Part shown: piece by piece, positions 25,726 to 38,448 of the stretch
Layout: every line of letters begins with the position of its first letter
Numbering within the stretch: position 1 is the stretch's first letter
Assembly: GCA_047495785.1 (NCBI GenBank)
Contig: JBLDXI010000033.1
Location: 2,604,001 to 2,668,000 of the forward strand
Direction of reading: 5' to 3'
Length of the DNA stretch: 64,000 nucleotides
DNA from: Lepidodermella squamata
Taxonomy: Eukaryota; Gastrotricha
Position numbers and translations under genes: made by a program
The notes under the pieces: generated by a model
What the model saw: the letters and a program-made list of their open reading frames with translations, nothing else
Told to the model about the DNA's origin: nothing
Database searches by the model: none

Positions 25726-28700
25726 TCAGACCGCATTAGGTGAGTCTGGCGTAAATGCCGCATTTGCTTGCTCGGTCTTGATGGCCGCGGCCATTTTCTC
25801 CTCTTTTCTGCGCTTCGATACGCCGCGAGGGTCGACGTCAAAGTTCGGTCCAAGGTGTTTAACGAGCCGGCGGTGTTTGACAAAGTACGGGCCCCAAGAG
25901 TTGGTCGGTGAGCACTTTTCCTTTATCCGCTGTTGAATAAAATGTTGCTATGTTGGAAAAATATTATTTCCTAAATAAATACGCACCTGCCACAAGTTTC
26001 CTTTCGCCGTGGCGATTTCGTAGATAGCTATTGCTGGCGGCCAAACCAACACGGCGGCTACGCAACACCAGCCGATGATTTCATCTGTCCTATTCGTCGC
26101 GATCGGCTCGTATGTTACGAATGAATAAATCAAGATGAATGTGATGATGCCTGGGCTGATGATGCCCCAAAAGGCCGTGATGTAGTATTGCCCACAGGCA
26201 ATCCAAGATGAACCCATCATAAGTTTGAGATCTTCGTGAAATTTGCTGCAGCCGTATAGCCAGCTGATGCTTAGAGTTTCGATGATTCCAACGATGAGAG
26301 CTCCCCAGCCTGATGAATATTCGTCGACGATTGTTGACAGGTAAGACCCTCCCTTCACCAACCAAAATTATTAAATAAAATCCTCGTAAATTCTCGAAAA
26401 ACGCTTTTCTTACGTTGCAAACCATTGGTATTCCAAGCAGAAAGAATAAGATACAGAATCCTCCTAAGAAACACGATTTTCTGAACAAATTAACGCGAAA
26501 GTAAGGTAGTTCGTCCAGGAATGCCTGTTGGAGAGAAAAGATTCGTCAATTGCGGAGTAAATGTAGGTCATCTCTAGTTAACTACCGTTAGAACTGTCTC
26601 CATCGTGTTGAATTCTGAATCTAGACCCAATAGCAGTAGCATGAAGAAAAAGGCGATAGCCCATGCAACGGATCCAGGTAGCTCAAGGACAATTTTTGGG
26701 TACATCACAAACTAATATTGCAATTTTTTGGTTTTGTTTTTACGAAGTAAACAGTTCAGGAAAATTACCGCTAAGCCAGTTCCCGCTGCCGCTACCTTGT
26801 CCACAGGCTTATCCAACAGCAGAGCTCCATATCCGATAATTGAAAATACAGCAAATCCTGCATAAAAATTTGCAGGGAATGAACAAGAGATGCCAAAGGT
26901 GAATTACCGGCGATGAATGAAGTGAAGCTATCGGCGAAAACTGAAATGGCAGGATAAAGGCTGTAAACTTTTCTACAACGAAGGCCTAGTTCAACTACCG
27001 GTAATAAGGGCATCTCGCAATACTGTAAAAGAAAGTTGGATTGTATGAGCAAATATATGCCAAGCTGACTTTTACCGTTGTTTTCGAACTTGTTGTATGA
27101 CGATAGAGCGATCATTCCTGGTGAGGTATTGACGAAATAGCTTCGAGCCTAAAATACTGCGGTTTATTCTTACCTCCCCATGAACAGCTGAGTGAAAAGA
27201 ACTGTGGAAGAGATAGAATCAAGCTTCAGGCAAATAATTTTCCTAATTTTACAAACCAATTGATTTGCTGCCGCGAACCAAACAGAGGGCTGTTTGATCT
27301 TTTCCCAATCTGGCGTTAGGTAAAATTTTATGCCGTCTAGCGCTCCCGGCAAACTGACACCGCGCCCGATCAGTATAAACAATATAAGGTAGCTATATAA
27401 GTAACATAGGGATATATTTCGCGGTGAATTTTTGGAAAGCGGCATCGCTTACGGAAAAACTGCTGTGAAGTACACAACTTTTCCACTGGTTTTGATGCCA
27501 TTCATTACTATAGCATTCGGTAGATAACCTGAACTTAATTAGAAATCTTAATTAGAGGGAAAATTACGGCACACAAAGACGAAGATCCAGGCTAGCAACA
27601 GGCATAAAACCAAACCCCATGACGGTGTACCTGTAATCAGATGATAGAATTGTTGGCAAACTAAATCCCTAATCTAGCGAACCTATGTTTTCTGTGTTAT
27701 CCGTGTCGTACATGCGTAAAACATAGTGATGAAAGAATTCATCTGTTGACAACTTTGGCGCTACGTCATTGTCTATTGCCAGATCTTCATCCCAGTAACC
27801 AAGGACCTGTTTCAATTGCTCGGAAAAATGAGTATTTCTTGTTGTTTGATTCAATACCGTCGAAGCGTTGCGATACAGATTGGCCGATGTCGCGTCGTAG
27901 AAATGTACGCAAGTCGCGCTGAAGTAGGATGTCTGATTGACTATGGATGAGGTGACATTCGGGCAGTCTGTGAAATTGAAAAATTCCGACGAAGACAATA
28001 AAGATAGACTTTCCCATGATTTCGTCAGGTATGTTGCGTTAAAGCAAAGCCCATCGGTTGATTTGATCTCTGTCATCGAAGAGCTGTTGCTATTATCACA
28101 TGGAACTTTCCCTAATTCACATCCTAGTGGCAACACATTCGAACGATTAGACGTTTTCATTATAGTGCAGAACTAACTGAAGTCAGCCCAAGATTCAAAA
28201 TCGCAATGCGTCCACGGAAGAACAGCCCGAAAAGATGCGCATAGCATGAAGATCGACCAGGCTATGTCAATTTAAATACAGGCTCATTGATACACAAATT
28301 GGAACCTTTAACCAACCAATGATAATGTTGTAGTAAATGCATGCTGGAATTGAATTTGTTATGATGAATTTATTTTACTGCAGCTGAAAATTACCCAGAG
28401 CTGATAGCGCAACCATTGCGTATCCGATTCCTCGAATGATAGGCGCAAAGCCCCAACAATGCATTGGACCTATGCAGTTGTCAATATAACCAGTGAAACA
28501 CTAGGCATACCTAGTCGAATTATCTTACCTAGACTTGTAAATTGGCCGATAGCTTGCTCGAAGTAGACTAGCGGAAATCCAACACAACAGCTGCGAGTGG
28601 ATAGTGATTCATTAGAATCGTTATACAGCAAGAAAATACTACCTTAGAATCCAGTAGACGATTAGGAAACAGCCTCCTCCATTCTTTGAAAACGTTTTGA

Positions 28701-29233
28701 AGTATTTTTAAAAGTTTTGGTTGCGGAAATTTTACCTTGTAACACTGATAGGGAAATCTCCAGATGTTTCCCAGCCCAACTGCCTGTTTCAGATAGAGAT
28801 TAGTACAAAAGTTATCATAAGATTATTTCCATGTCGCCCTGAATTAATGTAAGTCACTACTTTAACGGCAAGGTAAAATTGAGCCTCTGCAACATTTCGG
28901 CTCGCATTGAAGTGATATCTAAATCGACTGTTCTGTATGGCTTTCGTATAAAGCATTTCGTTTAATTTAGGTTTAAACAATCGGATCGGTTTATGATGGA
29001 ATAAGGCGAGATTTATTGGCAAATTCCCAACTCACATAACCAATGCAGCTGAGAATGAACTCGATGTGATTTGTCCAGTTACCACGCAAGCTTTCTTCGT
29101 TGTCGTCGTCATCGATGTTTCCCTTATCCGTCTCTGTTGCGTCATCCACTACCTTAACTGCACCCTCTGAGACTTCTGCCTGCCCAGCAACTTCTGGCGA
29201 TGCTTTGACAACGTCAACTTTGAGCGTCGCCAT
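25726..29233 (-). CDS. SLC6 family Na+/Cl- dependent transporter C (SNF-like)
   Basis: Third SLC6 paralogue. It starts at ATG 29233; exon 1 (29233-29036) ends in [19 protein letters not shown], and the next exon starts at 28783 with AVGLGNIWRFPYQCYK. Later exons give NGGGCFLIVYW, the outer loop (28160-27669), [31 protein letters not shown]6 [58 protein letters not shown] and the post-TM12 motif SPTNSWGPYF. The stop is at 25726-25728. The outer loop is unusually long and holds about eight N-x-S/T sequons, so it is probably heavily glycosylated. The TM1 position diagnostic of monoamine transporters is Gly. The exon chain was followed by homology and not every junction was proven. Confidence 0.87.
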
Positions 29234-30243
29234 CTCTACTGTAAATAAACATCAATGTGATAGATAGTGATATTAAATGGCTAACACTCTGTTTTGCCTT
29301 GCTGCAAGCTCTGTGTTTGAAACTTAGTTGTTGAAATAATATTTTCATAAATTATCGCAGGGCGTACCTCGTTATTGGCCGCGGCCATTGCTCGGCTATT
29401 AGGCGTGAGAAGATGATTCTACGATCCTATTTTTTATGACCCAGCTCTATCACATATAGTACCATAAATGATGACATAAGATCCATGTCATTCAATTAGC
29501 CCATTATTATTCTTGCGATTATCCCTGAACAATGAAGCCTTCGTCACAGATTGACGAGTAGCAATAATACCTGTGCATCGCGCTAAAACACGTCATGCAC
29601 CGCCATCAGCGATGATGTGATAGCGCTACGGCGATTATTTTGCTCTAGTTTTGCTGAAAAGTAGGTACGTTGCTTTTTTGTTCGTGGTGGTTGTAATATT
29701 GGCCAAAAAAAACAATAGAAACACTAATATATCTACTTGGGACAAAGGGATGCACGGTTGGTTGCAAATTCTCTCGTATGACATCAATCATTGTCATACA
29801 TAGTTGGTACAATTTCGTCAATGGTCTTTGCCCTATTAGTACTTACCGCAAAAAGCTTCGAGATGACACGATTTTGTCCCGAAAGACCAAGGTTAATCTC
29901 AGATAGAATTTATTTCAAGTTTCAGTTACAAAATTATCGACTCTCGCGCCCACCGCAATGGGACGGCTTTGTCAGGCTGGAAGGCAAAACTGAAAGCTGA
30001 GCCCTGATGCTCCTCAGAACTATTATAGGCTCAGTGAACTGATTGACAGCGAGTCAGTCAATAAAAGCAACAAGTTAGGTATTCGATTCTATAAAATTTC
30101 ATGAGGCGAGAAAGAGCAGCTCGTCAACTTGGCTGCGAATCCATAAAAAAGGTTCATCAAATGTTATTCAGCGACAAAAACAGCAGCAGTTATTCAAGGA
30201 GGGGCTAATGTTCAGTGTTCCAGCTTTTTCGAATAAATAATAT
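29234..30243. other. Intergenic interval between SLC6 gene C and the DAF-36-like gene
   Basis: About 1 kb separating the start of SLC6 C from the 3' end of the Rieske oxygenase gene. Candidate 3' splice sites lie just before the SLC6 C ATG (TTTACAG near 29240), so its 5' UTR may be spliced or trans-spliced. No other gene is recognised. Confidence 0.45.
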
Positions 30244-31641
30244 CTACCAGTTGAGCTCTTCCCTGGCTTTATCAAACTCGTGGCAGCCATCATAGAACTG
30301 ATAGTACCAGTTGCGCCAATCCTGAAGATTTCTATCTGTAAACGAGATTAAAAATCAAAGGTGAATTATTATAACAGGAAGGTTATATTTACCAGCTTCG
30401 GCTTTCATGTTGTACGTTAGGGTGGAGCCGAAAATTTTGTTATCCCAGATGCTAATATCGTTGAGGACTTGCTTCGTCTCTGCCCACAACATTTGAGCGG
30501 TCAACCAGTACGGCAAGAAGCGGCTTGCATAAATTTTGTGAGAAACGCGAATATTCATCTTGTCCAAAGGTGTGACGCTTTGTTGGAAGATAACTTCACA
30601 GAATGGCATTTTCAAAAACAGATAAACTAGGGCTGGGCCAACTTGGAAGCCAGTGGCGTTGAAAAAGAAGTATTTGTTGCCGAAAATCTCGATATAGCTG
30701 TCAAGGCTGATGATATTCATGTAGTTTTTGTTCTTCTCGGTGATGTATTTGCGCAGCAGTTTTTGCTTGAATTCATCGATATATTTGACTCTGTGGCGCA
30801 TTTTCTCGTAAACTTCCGGATCAGCAGCTCGAACACTGGTCATGGTCCAATCGAATTGAACAAGCGAGAAGTGTTTCCAAATGCGTTTGTGCAAAAAGTC
30901 AAAGTGGCGAACATCAGCGCCGTTCTCAGGAATTTCCTGAATGTGACAGTTGACATAGTTGAGGCTTTCGCCTCGTTTATCCAACGTTTCGTCCAGGTTG
31001 AATAGCAGCGGCTCAAAGGGCTGCTCCTCATTATCAACGCCGCGGCTGTGGAGCCAAACGTAGATGCAAGTGCTGTGTTCGACGACCTTGTACTTCTTGA
31101 GCCTAGCAGCGCCTTCGTAAAATTTCTTCAGATAGGCTCCATCAGTTTTCTGCGCCTCCTTAACCCCACCTGCGTACTCAAATTGGGTGCATTGCTTCTC
31201 TATCGGTGTTTTGTAGGAAACAACGCAGTTGCCGGTAGAACCCTCGAACTGCCAGCCATGGAACGGGCATTCGATGCAGTTGCCCTTGACTTTGCCGCCC
31301 TTGCCAAGGTTGGCGCCCATGTGCAAGCAGAACGCGTCCAGCGCAAATACCTTTCCCTCCTCCGTGCGGAAGACGACGAGGTCGCGCCCGCAACTGTCGA
31401 CGTATTTCGCTTCATTCGGCTTCAAGTCAGCGGAATCGAGAACACGATACCAGCCGTTAGGAAAGAACGGCGGGCATTTCCCGCGAGGCGTTCGAACCTT
31501 GACTGAATCGGTGACTCGCTCCTTCTGCTCGAATATGTAAAATCTATACTTTCGATAATAAAGTCCATAGAGCACAAGGCCGACTAGGGTCGAGATGATG
31601 GCGCATTTGTTCTCCTGAATGTAAACTTGCAATGCATCCAT
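30244..31641 (-). CDS. daf-36: Rieske oxygenase, cholesterol 7-desaturase (DAF-36/Neverland family)
   Basis: Membrane-bound Rieske non-haem iron oxygenase. The family makes 7-dehydrocholesterol from cholesterol, the first step to dafachronic acids in nematodes and ecdysteroids in arthropods. Exons: 31641-30393 and 30335-30244, joined by a 57-bp intron; 446 aa. A Met 21 codons upstream is also in frame; 31641 is preferred because it puts the hydrophobic anchor (about residues 14-29) near the N-terminus. The Rieske cluster motif is Cys105-x-His107 (CLHMGANL) and Cys125-x2-His128 (CPFHGW). The mononuclear iron site fits NGADVRHFDFLH, with Asp and two His. The last exon encodes QDWRNWYYQFYDGC and a short Trp-ending tail. 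Every expected metal ligand is present, so it is probably active. Confidence 0.93.
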
Positions 31642-34600
31642 TACGATGTTGGTGTAAAGCAACTTCAAATTAAAAACATAAAACAAGGATTCGATGAAAA
31701 TCAAGAGAATCAGGTGATAAACTGCTATAAAATATTACGAAAATATTTGTAGACGAAGATTAGATATCATTACTCATTTTTTAGAAAGAAATGCGCGTAG
31801 GTGGTGAGCAGCTTATAAACCACTAAATTTATAACGCGATATAGGAAAAATATTCGAAATATTTTGATATTCGAATATCTGATTGTCCTGTGTCCTAATT
31901 ATTAATATTAGTTCATCTCTATTTTCAAAGCTGCCTTAATTGAAGCTGATAGGTGCGAAATATCATGATAAACGTGTCGCAATTCCTATCAATATTCGGT
32001 AGATTTTAAAGCGGATTTGAAAATTCACAGAGGCAGTGATTTAATTACTCCTGATTGCGTTCGCAAACTGTCAAAGCGGAAGATTCTTGAAGCTATGCGG
32101 TACACGCAGCCCTTTCAAATCGATAGATCGCAGGTGTGCAGTAGAAGTAGGTCAAAATATCCTATTTATTTTGACGCGCGTCCCGCTGCAAAGGAATCGG
32201 CGCTATAGCATTGAAGCATTGAAGGCTATTGAAAATCAGCTCAAAGAAACATGCATAATTAATATATCAGGTGGCTCAATAGGAATGGTATTACAGCTAT
32301 GGAGAAAGGTCTGGCAAAATGAGGAACGTACTGCGTGAACTAAAAGATACGCCGCTGTGAATTTTAGCAGGCAACGGCTGAACTTCGAACCCCCAGTTTT
32401 CGGCGAGGCGTCATGTTTCACGTGCTGTGTTAGCGAAATAACGTTTGAGCAATAGGATTTGACCCCATGCGCTACAGTGTGTTATGTGACGCGTACCTAC
32501 ATGGAAGTTTCGCGACAGAAAACGTCTTGTCAACTGCTTCTAGTCGCTCCTCTTAACGGGCAAAAAACTGAAAAAGTGGTTACTATTTCGTGCTCTATTG
32601 TTGTCAGGAAAACGTGGCGCCCATAAAGTACAGAGAATCTTGGTAGCCAGTTATTGCACACCGAGTATTGGTTTCCCGCACGCAGTAAAAATAAACATAC
32701 CTACCGCGTAATTTTGCTTTTACGCTGCAATCCGAAATTTTAATTCATAAAAATAATCTTGAGCGTGCGTAAAAATGCTCAACACGGCTGTGAGTAGGCA
32801 GTTAATTACGTGTCGCGCGCGTAAAAGCTGATGGACATGTGTTATCTCTACGGTGCCGTTGCGTTCACTACATTTCTTGGACAAAAAAATTGTTCCCATG
32901 AATGGACACGACTGCTATTTTTTCTTTACGCGAGGCCATTGTTGCGAAAAATACCAAAATATTTGCGCGGGTAAAACAGTATGGGATTAGCAAAGCACGT
33001 AGCTCCCATTGAAAAAGTACGGCAAACGTCCGGCAAACGTACGTATAGCAACTGTATGTGGAAAGCCATCAGCGAGAAATATTTTTCTATATATGTTCAA
33101 TTAAACCATTCAATCAATTTGATATTAGGTGAGCTAATTTAAATCTGCGCAAAAAATGTCATAGCACCTAAAACCAAGTATAGAATTTTATTTGCTTGAG
33201 AAAGCTTCTTTTTTACTCGTAGCGGGCTCAATGGGGGTTGCTGCACTTGCGTTGCCTATTCCACAATGAATGCAATTATAGTTGCCTCGTTTCGGACGAG
33301 ACATATAGGCAACCGGCAAGTTCGTGACAACATTTTCATGCGTTTTTAAATGAAAAATACAGCGAAAAATGAACGCAGTTTTAAAATTGATATATTTACT
33401 GTATAACGCGGTCTTATTTCGGACAAAACTGTGTTTTTCGGGCCTCGTTTATGGACAGGGGTGAATTTTAAAACGCACCTTGCTCAAAAAGATGCGCCTT
33501 GAAAAACTGCATACCCTGGTTTTTATAACTGTAAAAATATGCCTTCTTCCGCACAGGTAAATTACGGGTAACCGACTCGGCTAATTCGGACGCAATTGGG
33601 TATCATTTCGGACAGCTCAATGTGAATATTTAGTTTAAGTTCTGAGTTCACATAATAATTTGTGATCAGATTTGAGGGATGAAAATAAAAATACCAATTG
33701 ATGCCGAGGGATTCGTACCCTCTATAGTGAATTGCGCTCCTAACACAGCTAAGCGCTGTGTGCTTTTCCAACTAAAATATGAAGTTACAATATAATTTCA
33801 AGGGCGGGTGGTTACCTATGTTTTTTTTTGTTTTTTTTTATTAATGCGCTGTTCGAGCTTAGCCACGACAAAAATGTCATTCAAACGCATTCCCTGTGGA
33901 ATTGTGTGGGTTAAAATCCTTTAAAACATTCTTGTCGAACTAAATTCGATGCACTCTTTCCTTTGCGTTAATTTCAAAAAATCAAAAGATTCCATCGGAT
34001 GAATAAAAGTTAGCAATTTTCGACGACGGAACACACCTGCGAATAAGTTGGACCATTCTTCGCAGACTGATCCGTTTTTTCTAATGCTTCAGATATCACT
34101 TTAAAGAAGAAAATCAGGGCTATCTTTTGAACAGTGCTTATTGATTGACTTCCGTCTCTCAACTATTGTAAGCCGCTTTTTAACAACGTAAGCAACGCTT
34201 TTTTAACCACTGCCCGTCACAATACGAAGTTGCAAGGCTGGAAAGCCTCGGAGCAAAGCCGTATTGAGACCACACCTGACTAATCTCAATTGTTCAAAGC
34301 TGATCGGAACTCCAAAAGCAAGGTAAGCCACACGGACCTTTTTCCAGCCTGAGACCAATATTTATACTCAACACCTCTCGAAGAGTGCTTTCAAAAGTGA
34401 TTCTACGATGGCTAAAGAGCCTCATAAGAAGCACAATATATACACCTATCACAGTCTCAATGTGCGGTAGGTATCTGATAGGCTCGACCACTCTGGCTTC
34501 TCGAACGTCCATCCGCACCACATCGGTTAACTGGATCCTGTCCCCGACTCACACTTCCCCAGTGGCATTTGTAGTAGGTACAGATATGAACGCATTTACT

Positions 34601-35497
34601 GTAGCCTTACCCCGAAGGGCAAATTAACTGCTATGCGACCTATTGAAACGACTCTAAAGGCCGATTGTTAATCGAGTTCGTTGCTTGTCCGCAGCAGACC
34701 AACGGCAGCGATTTCATTGCCCCCTCCCTCATGACCAACTTATACATTCGACATGGCAATTCCGAACATCAAATGGCGAATGACCTTGACCATTTTAACG
34801 ACAGGGCATGGTTTACGGCCTAACACTTGATGCCCTTGAATTTCGATGCTTGAAAACAGTCCAATAAACGCTACAGACAACGTCCTATCTGTGGCGGTAG
34901 CATGGAATCCGGCCTCTAGTGAAAACGTCCAGTTGGGTACAGTGTACTTTTTTTTAATAGAAAAATCGCGGCAGCGTGCAAGACTAATTTGCATCTCTCA
35001 CTTCTTTATTTCAATTAATTGGAAACATGAGTTCATTTTTACAATAATTTATAAATGCGTACACATTCATTCCTCTCGAATCCACATGACACGCAAAACA
35101 GTTTCCATAACCGCACTGATCATTCAGATTTTCCTGCTTCTTGAAAGCGTGCGTGTGGGGAATAAGCACGTCGCGGCTGTCAACCCCACACGTTGCTACG
35201 GCTGAAGAAACTACCTGGCAAATCATGAAGAGCTGCGAAGAACAAAAGTGACGCCATCGGATATGAATTCGGGATATTTACAAGTGAACTTGAACAAAAA
35301 TTAGATAACTGAAAAACCGAATTGTCGAACATCAAGTGACAGATATCGATATCAGACAGCATGATGAAATCAGCGAAACATCACGACTTGGATGTGATTC
35401 GCTGATAATAGGTGAATCAATCAAACATAAAGAGATTCTTCAATCGTAGAGCACCGCTTCTCGAACTCATTTTATATAAACATTATAGATCGCTTGA
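31642..35497. other. Gene-poor interval
   Basis: About 3.9 kb between the DAF-36-like and PLAC8 genes. It holds a tRNA-like T-arm (see 33695-33775) and the short word TTCGGAC four times between 33290 and 33620. The stretch 34290-35000 has longer open frames on both strands and more balanced base composition than its surroundings; it could be a decayed coding segment, but no family is recognised. No intact gene is called. Confidence 0.45.
33695..33775 (-). repeat. tRNA-like remnant, possibly a tRNA-derived short interspersed element
   Basis: On the minus strand a perfect five-pair stem GAGGG/CCCTC closes a seven-base TACGAAT loop (33706-33722), as in a tRNA T-arm with a B box. About 35 bases upstream TAGCTGTGTTAGGAGC resembles an A box. 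The space between them is too short for an intact anticodon arm, so this is not a functional tRNA. A second copy was not found in the window. Confidence 0.3.
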
Positions 35498-36322
35498 TCA
35501 CGCCCGATCGATTGATTGTTGCTGAAGGATTGGTAGCTGCTGCTCCCTAGCTTGCTGAACAAGCGTGCAAGGTCGACAACAACATGTCTCAAATAGATCT
35601 TGGCTGGAAGATCCAAGGATATTCCTCTGTAGCCGAATTTTCCGCCTCACCAACGAGCCGATAAGGCATGAGAGCGGACAGCAGCATTCAACGATGCTAG
35701 ATAAATTATTATTACTGTTGCTTAGGAAATTCACTTTTTCAAGGAGTGTGACTAACCAGCAAGCGATGCCGTTGTCTCCAGCAGCTTCCGCGACCCTTCC
35801 AGCGACGTAACAAGGGCAAAAACATGAAAGAACGCACCATCGCATTCCTTCTTCGTCATTCAGACCTTCATTGCACGTGACGAATAGCAAGTCAATTTTG
35901 CGATGAAAATGTTTATTAGGACTCACATGAGAATAGGTTGTATGACCAGTCATTCTTGTTTGCTGTTGGATCAATCAGTTCAACGAGATCTCGCCTGCAA
36001 AAATGAAATTTGATTAGTTTTTTCAGCAATTTCATACGCCTACTAACTTGTCTTTGCCTTGAGATGAGCGGTGAGGCGGGACGATGGCACTGTACGGATT
36101 ATGCGAGAAATCATCGCGATCGTGATATTCCTGGCTTGTGTCTAAAATTGGCGATAGCTGTTCAGTGGTGACAACCGTATACGCCGTTTGATCTTCGGGA
36201 CCACCGATCTGAGTCGTCAAAACAACCTGGCTCATTGGAGAATCCACTGCATAAGTTGCCATATTTTGTCTATCCAACGTCGACGTCGGCGACGTTGTGT
36301 TGCTATTATTGCTCATATACAT
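35498..36322 (-). CDS. PLAC8 (cornifelin/Cys-rich) domain protein
   Basis: Small cysteine-rich membrane-associated protein. PLAC8-family members act variously in cell size control, metal handling and calcium entry; the role here is unknown. Exons: 36322-36048, 35994-35927, 35865-35757, 35696-35498, with introns of 53, 61 and 60 bp in matching phases; 216 aa. The N-terminal third is a Ser/Thr-rich disordered segment. The domain starts at DWSYNLFSC and continues with WCVLSCFCPCYVAGRVAEA, ECCCPLSCLIGSLVRRKIR and ETCCCRPCTLVQQAREQQ, which fit the PLAC8 pattern of two hydrophobic Cys-rich halves around a basic turn. Without splicing the first intron the frame stops after FSCES, so the junctions matter. 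Confidence 0.9.
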
Positions 36323-37889
36323 CGCTTCAAGTAATAAAAAGCAGAGGCTATCTGCTGAGAGCCTAAATTTCCTAACTGAATGAATCGGAAAAAAATCAGA
36401 GGTACAACATGCACAAAATAGTTGTGGATTTTTACTAAAATATAAGCATTTCTATTCAGGGTCAAGTGGCGTCGCTTTTGCCGTGGCTAAAACAAGAAAG
36501 TTTTCCCACGCGGGGTAAAAGGCTGATTTGCGGTTATTGTTAAGCCGCAACGACATCCGTCATTTTTATTATATATTGTGTACCTATACATATCTGTTGG
36601 TCAGGTGGCGTGCGTCAAAACTTAATACGACGTTTAGGTAATAGAGCAACTAACTTGGTTCATGTAAATACCAGGCTGCCCTGCAACTGCAGGCTGTGTG
36701 TGCAACCCTTGCGCTCCTAACAAATATAATAAATTCTAACAATGTGTATAAACCAAATAAACCAGACCGTTCCTGTAAAGAAACGGCAAGAGGCCAGTCA
36801 TATGTTATGTATATAGTAGGCACTTTTTACTTGTGGGCATCGTCTGGTTATTAAGGGCTGCTTGCGAGATGGGTCATGCTGCAGGAAGAGATAACTGAGA
36901 CGCAAGCATAGCGCAATCTGTACTTGAGGCGCGCTTGCGCATTGTTAGAAAGTTCCTGCGTAGTTATAATATTTGTATACAGTTAGAATGCAGTTATACC
37001 TACCTACGCGTAAAACGGCAGTGCAGTTATGCGCGCGCAGGCTGCATGTGTAAAAAATCGTTTATACGCCAAACGATCAAGAATATACACGATGGGAAGC
37101 CGTCAAAATACGGCTCATATTATTAAGGTAATAGGAATAACACCGAACGGAGCGTTGATGGCAAGGGGATGTGCATCATGAATCATGAAGCTTCTACATT
37201 TTATGAATGCTGTATGTGTAACCCTAAGACCAGCAGCCCAATACTATAGCTATATACCTATCATTTTGATTTATCCTAAAAATGCTAATAACGCGGCCGA
37301 GATTTATACTATAATAAAATATCGGTAGGCATTGGTGTTATACGCTTGATTATTAACTGCAATAAAACCGGAATAATATTATTGTTTTGCAAAAAATTAG
37401 CTGGCTAACGCGGGCAATGATTGATTTGCGATATGAAGGAAAACGCGCAGCTCCTATAGCGTTTGTTTACCATCACCAGCACCGTTGCTGGCGCGAATTT
37501 AAGGTGGAAGAGCGGGGAGCGTTACCGACCAGTAACCTGAACTATCATCATTGGAGCCACGAGAAATCAGCACCACCAAATGCACTCTATCATTATATCT
37601 CCAAGGCATTGGTAGGTAGTACCTAATAATAGCTACGTCTCATGACCCAATGTGCTAACTAACTCAAGAACTTCCTATTTTCATTCGAAAAATAGTCAAG
37701 CTTGAGAACCAAAATTTATAATCGAAGTCAAAATAAAAGCGAAAAGCTGTTTTCTCAAACCGAAAGGCTAAGCAGGCAACGTGAAACGACTCTATCAGGT
37801 CAGACTCATATCAGCACGCCGAGCTCCCCTGCTCTCATCGAGCCGTTCGTGCGAATGAAGACCAAGTTTTTGGGCATCTAAGAGATGGA
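36323..37889. other. Intergenic interval
   Basis: About 1.6 kb upstream of the PLAC8 gene, before the duplicated 5' flank of array gene A1 begins. AT-rich with scattered short open frames. No domain, RNA gene or repeat is recognised. Confidence 0.45.
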
Positions 37890-38448
37890 GACATTATGTG
37901 CTGTTATTTCAGCCAGCAGCATCTGGGCTTTAGGTTTACTTATATAGTGCTGAAGCTTCTTAATTCTTAATTCTATCGAGTTGGTGTTGAAAAGGAGTTA
38001 GAGCCAACAGCTTACAACGTGCGAGAGAAAATCGAATGGGGGTGTGTTTGAGATCAATTGAGTTGAAGTATAGCCACCCGAAATCACTTATCACTAGCGT
38101 TGATTATGCCGTATTTTTTATAGTGCTGTTGACAAGTGATTTACAGCAGGTCACGCGACCTAGAACGCAAAAACTCTCGATGAAAAATGTCGGCACACAT
38201 AAATATACTAGCGTGTCAGATCTCTCTTATTTATTTATCTATGCAAACAGGGCATTAACATCTAGTTGGCGAAACAGCTAGTGGCGCAGTCCTAATTATA
38301 TTCAACGATCTTGGAAACAATTACACCGCTGGTTTCCTGGCGCAAAAAAAGCCACCTATTGCAACAGGCCTTTTCGTCGCAGTATATATTTATGTTGATC
38401 GTTTACGGAAATTTTGCTGTGAGCTCTATTGTCTATAAGCTTGAACAA
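37890..38448 (+). repeat. 5' flank of array gene A1, duplicated in front of A2
   Basis: Parts of this block reappear upstream of A2 (41195-41634). Shared stretches include CAGCCAGCA followed by a related CTGGGCTT/GTGGGCTT segment near the left ends, ATTCAACGATC, CGCTGGTTTCCTG, CGCAAAAAAA and the text around the TATA-like site. Similarity is strongest in the last 170 bases before the start codon, implying a common promoter inherited by duplication. Confidence 0.75.
38383..38390 (+). promoter_or_regulatory. TATA-like element of array gene A1
   Basis: TATATATT lies about 60 bp upstream of the predicted ATG of A1, inside a block conserved upstream of A2, where the matching position reads TATATAAT (41566-41573). 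Conservation between paralogues and position favour a core promoter element; the transcription start is not known. Confidence 0.4.

Noticed and set aside
34846-35205. 119-codon plus-strand frame with a hydrophobic end
   Set aside because: No family match, mixed composition and no clear start context; it may be part of the decayed segment noted separately.
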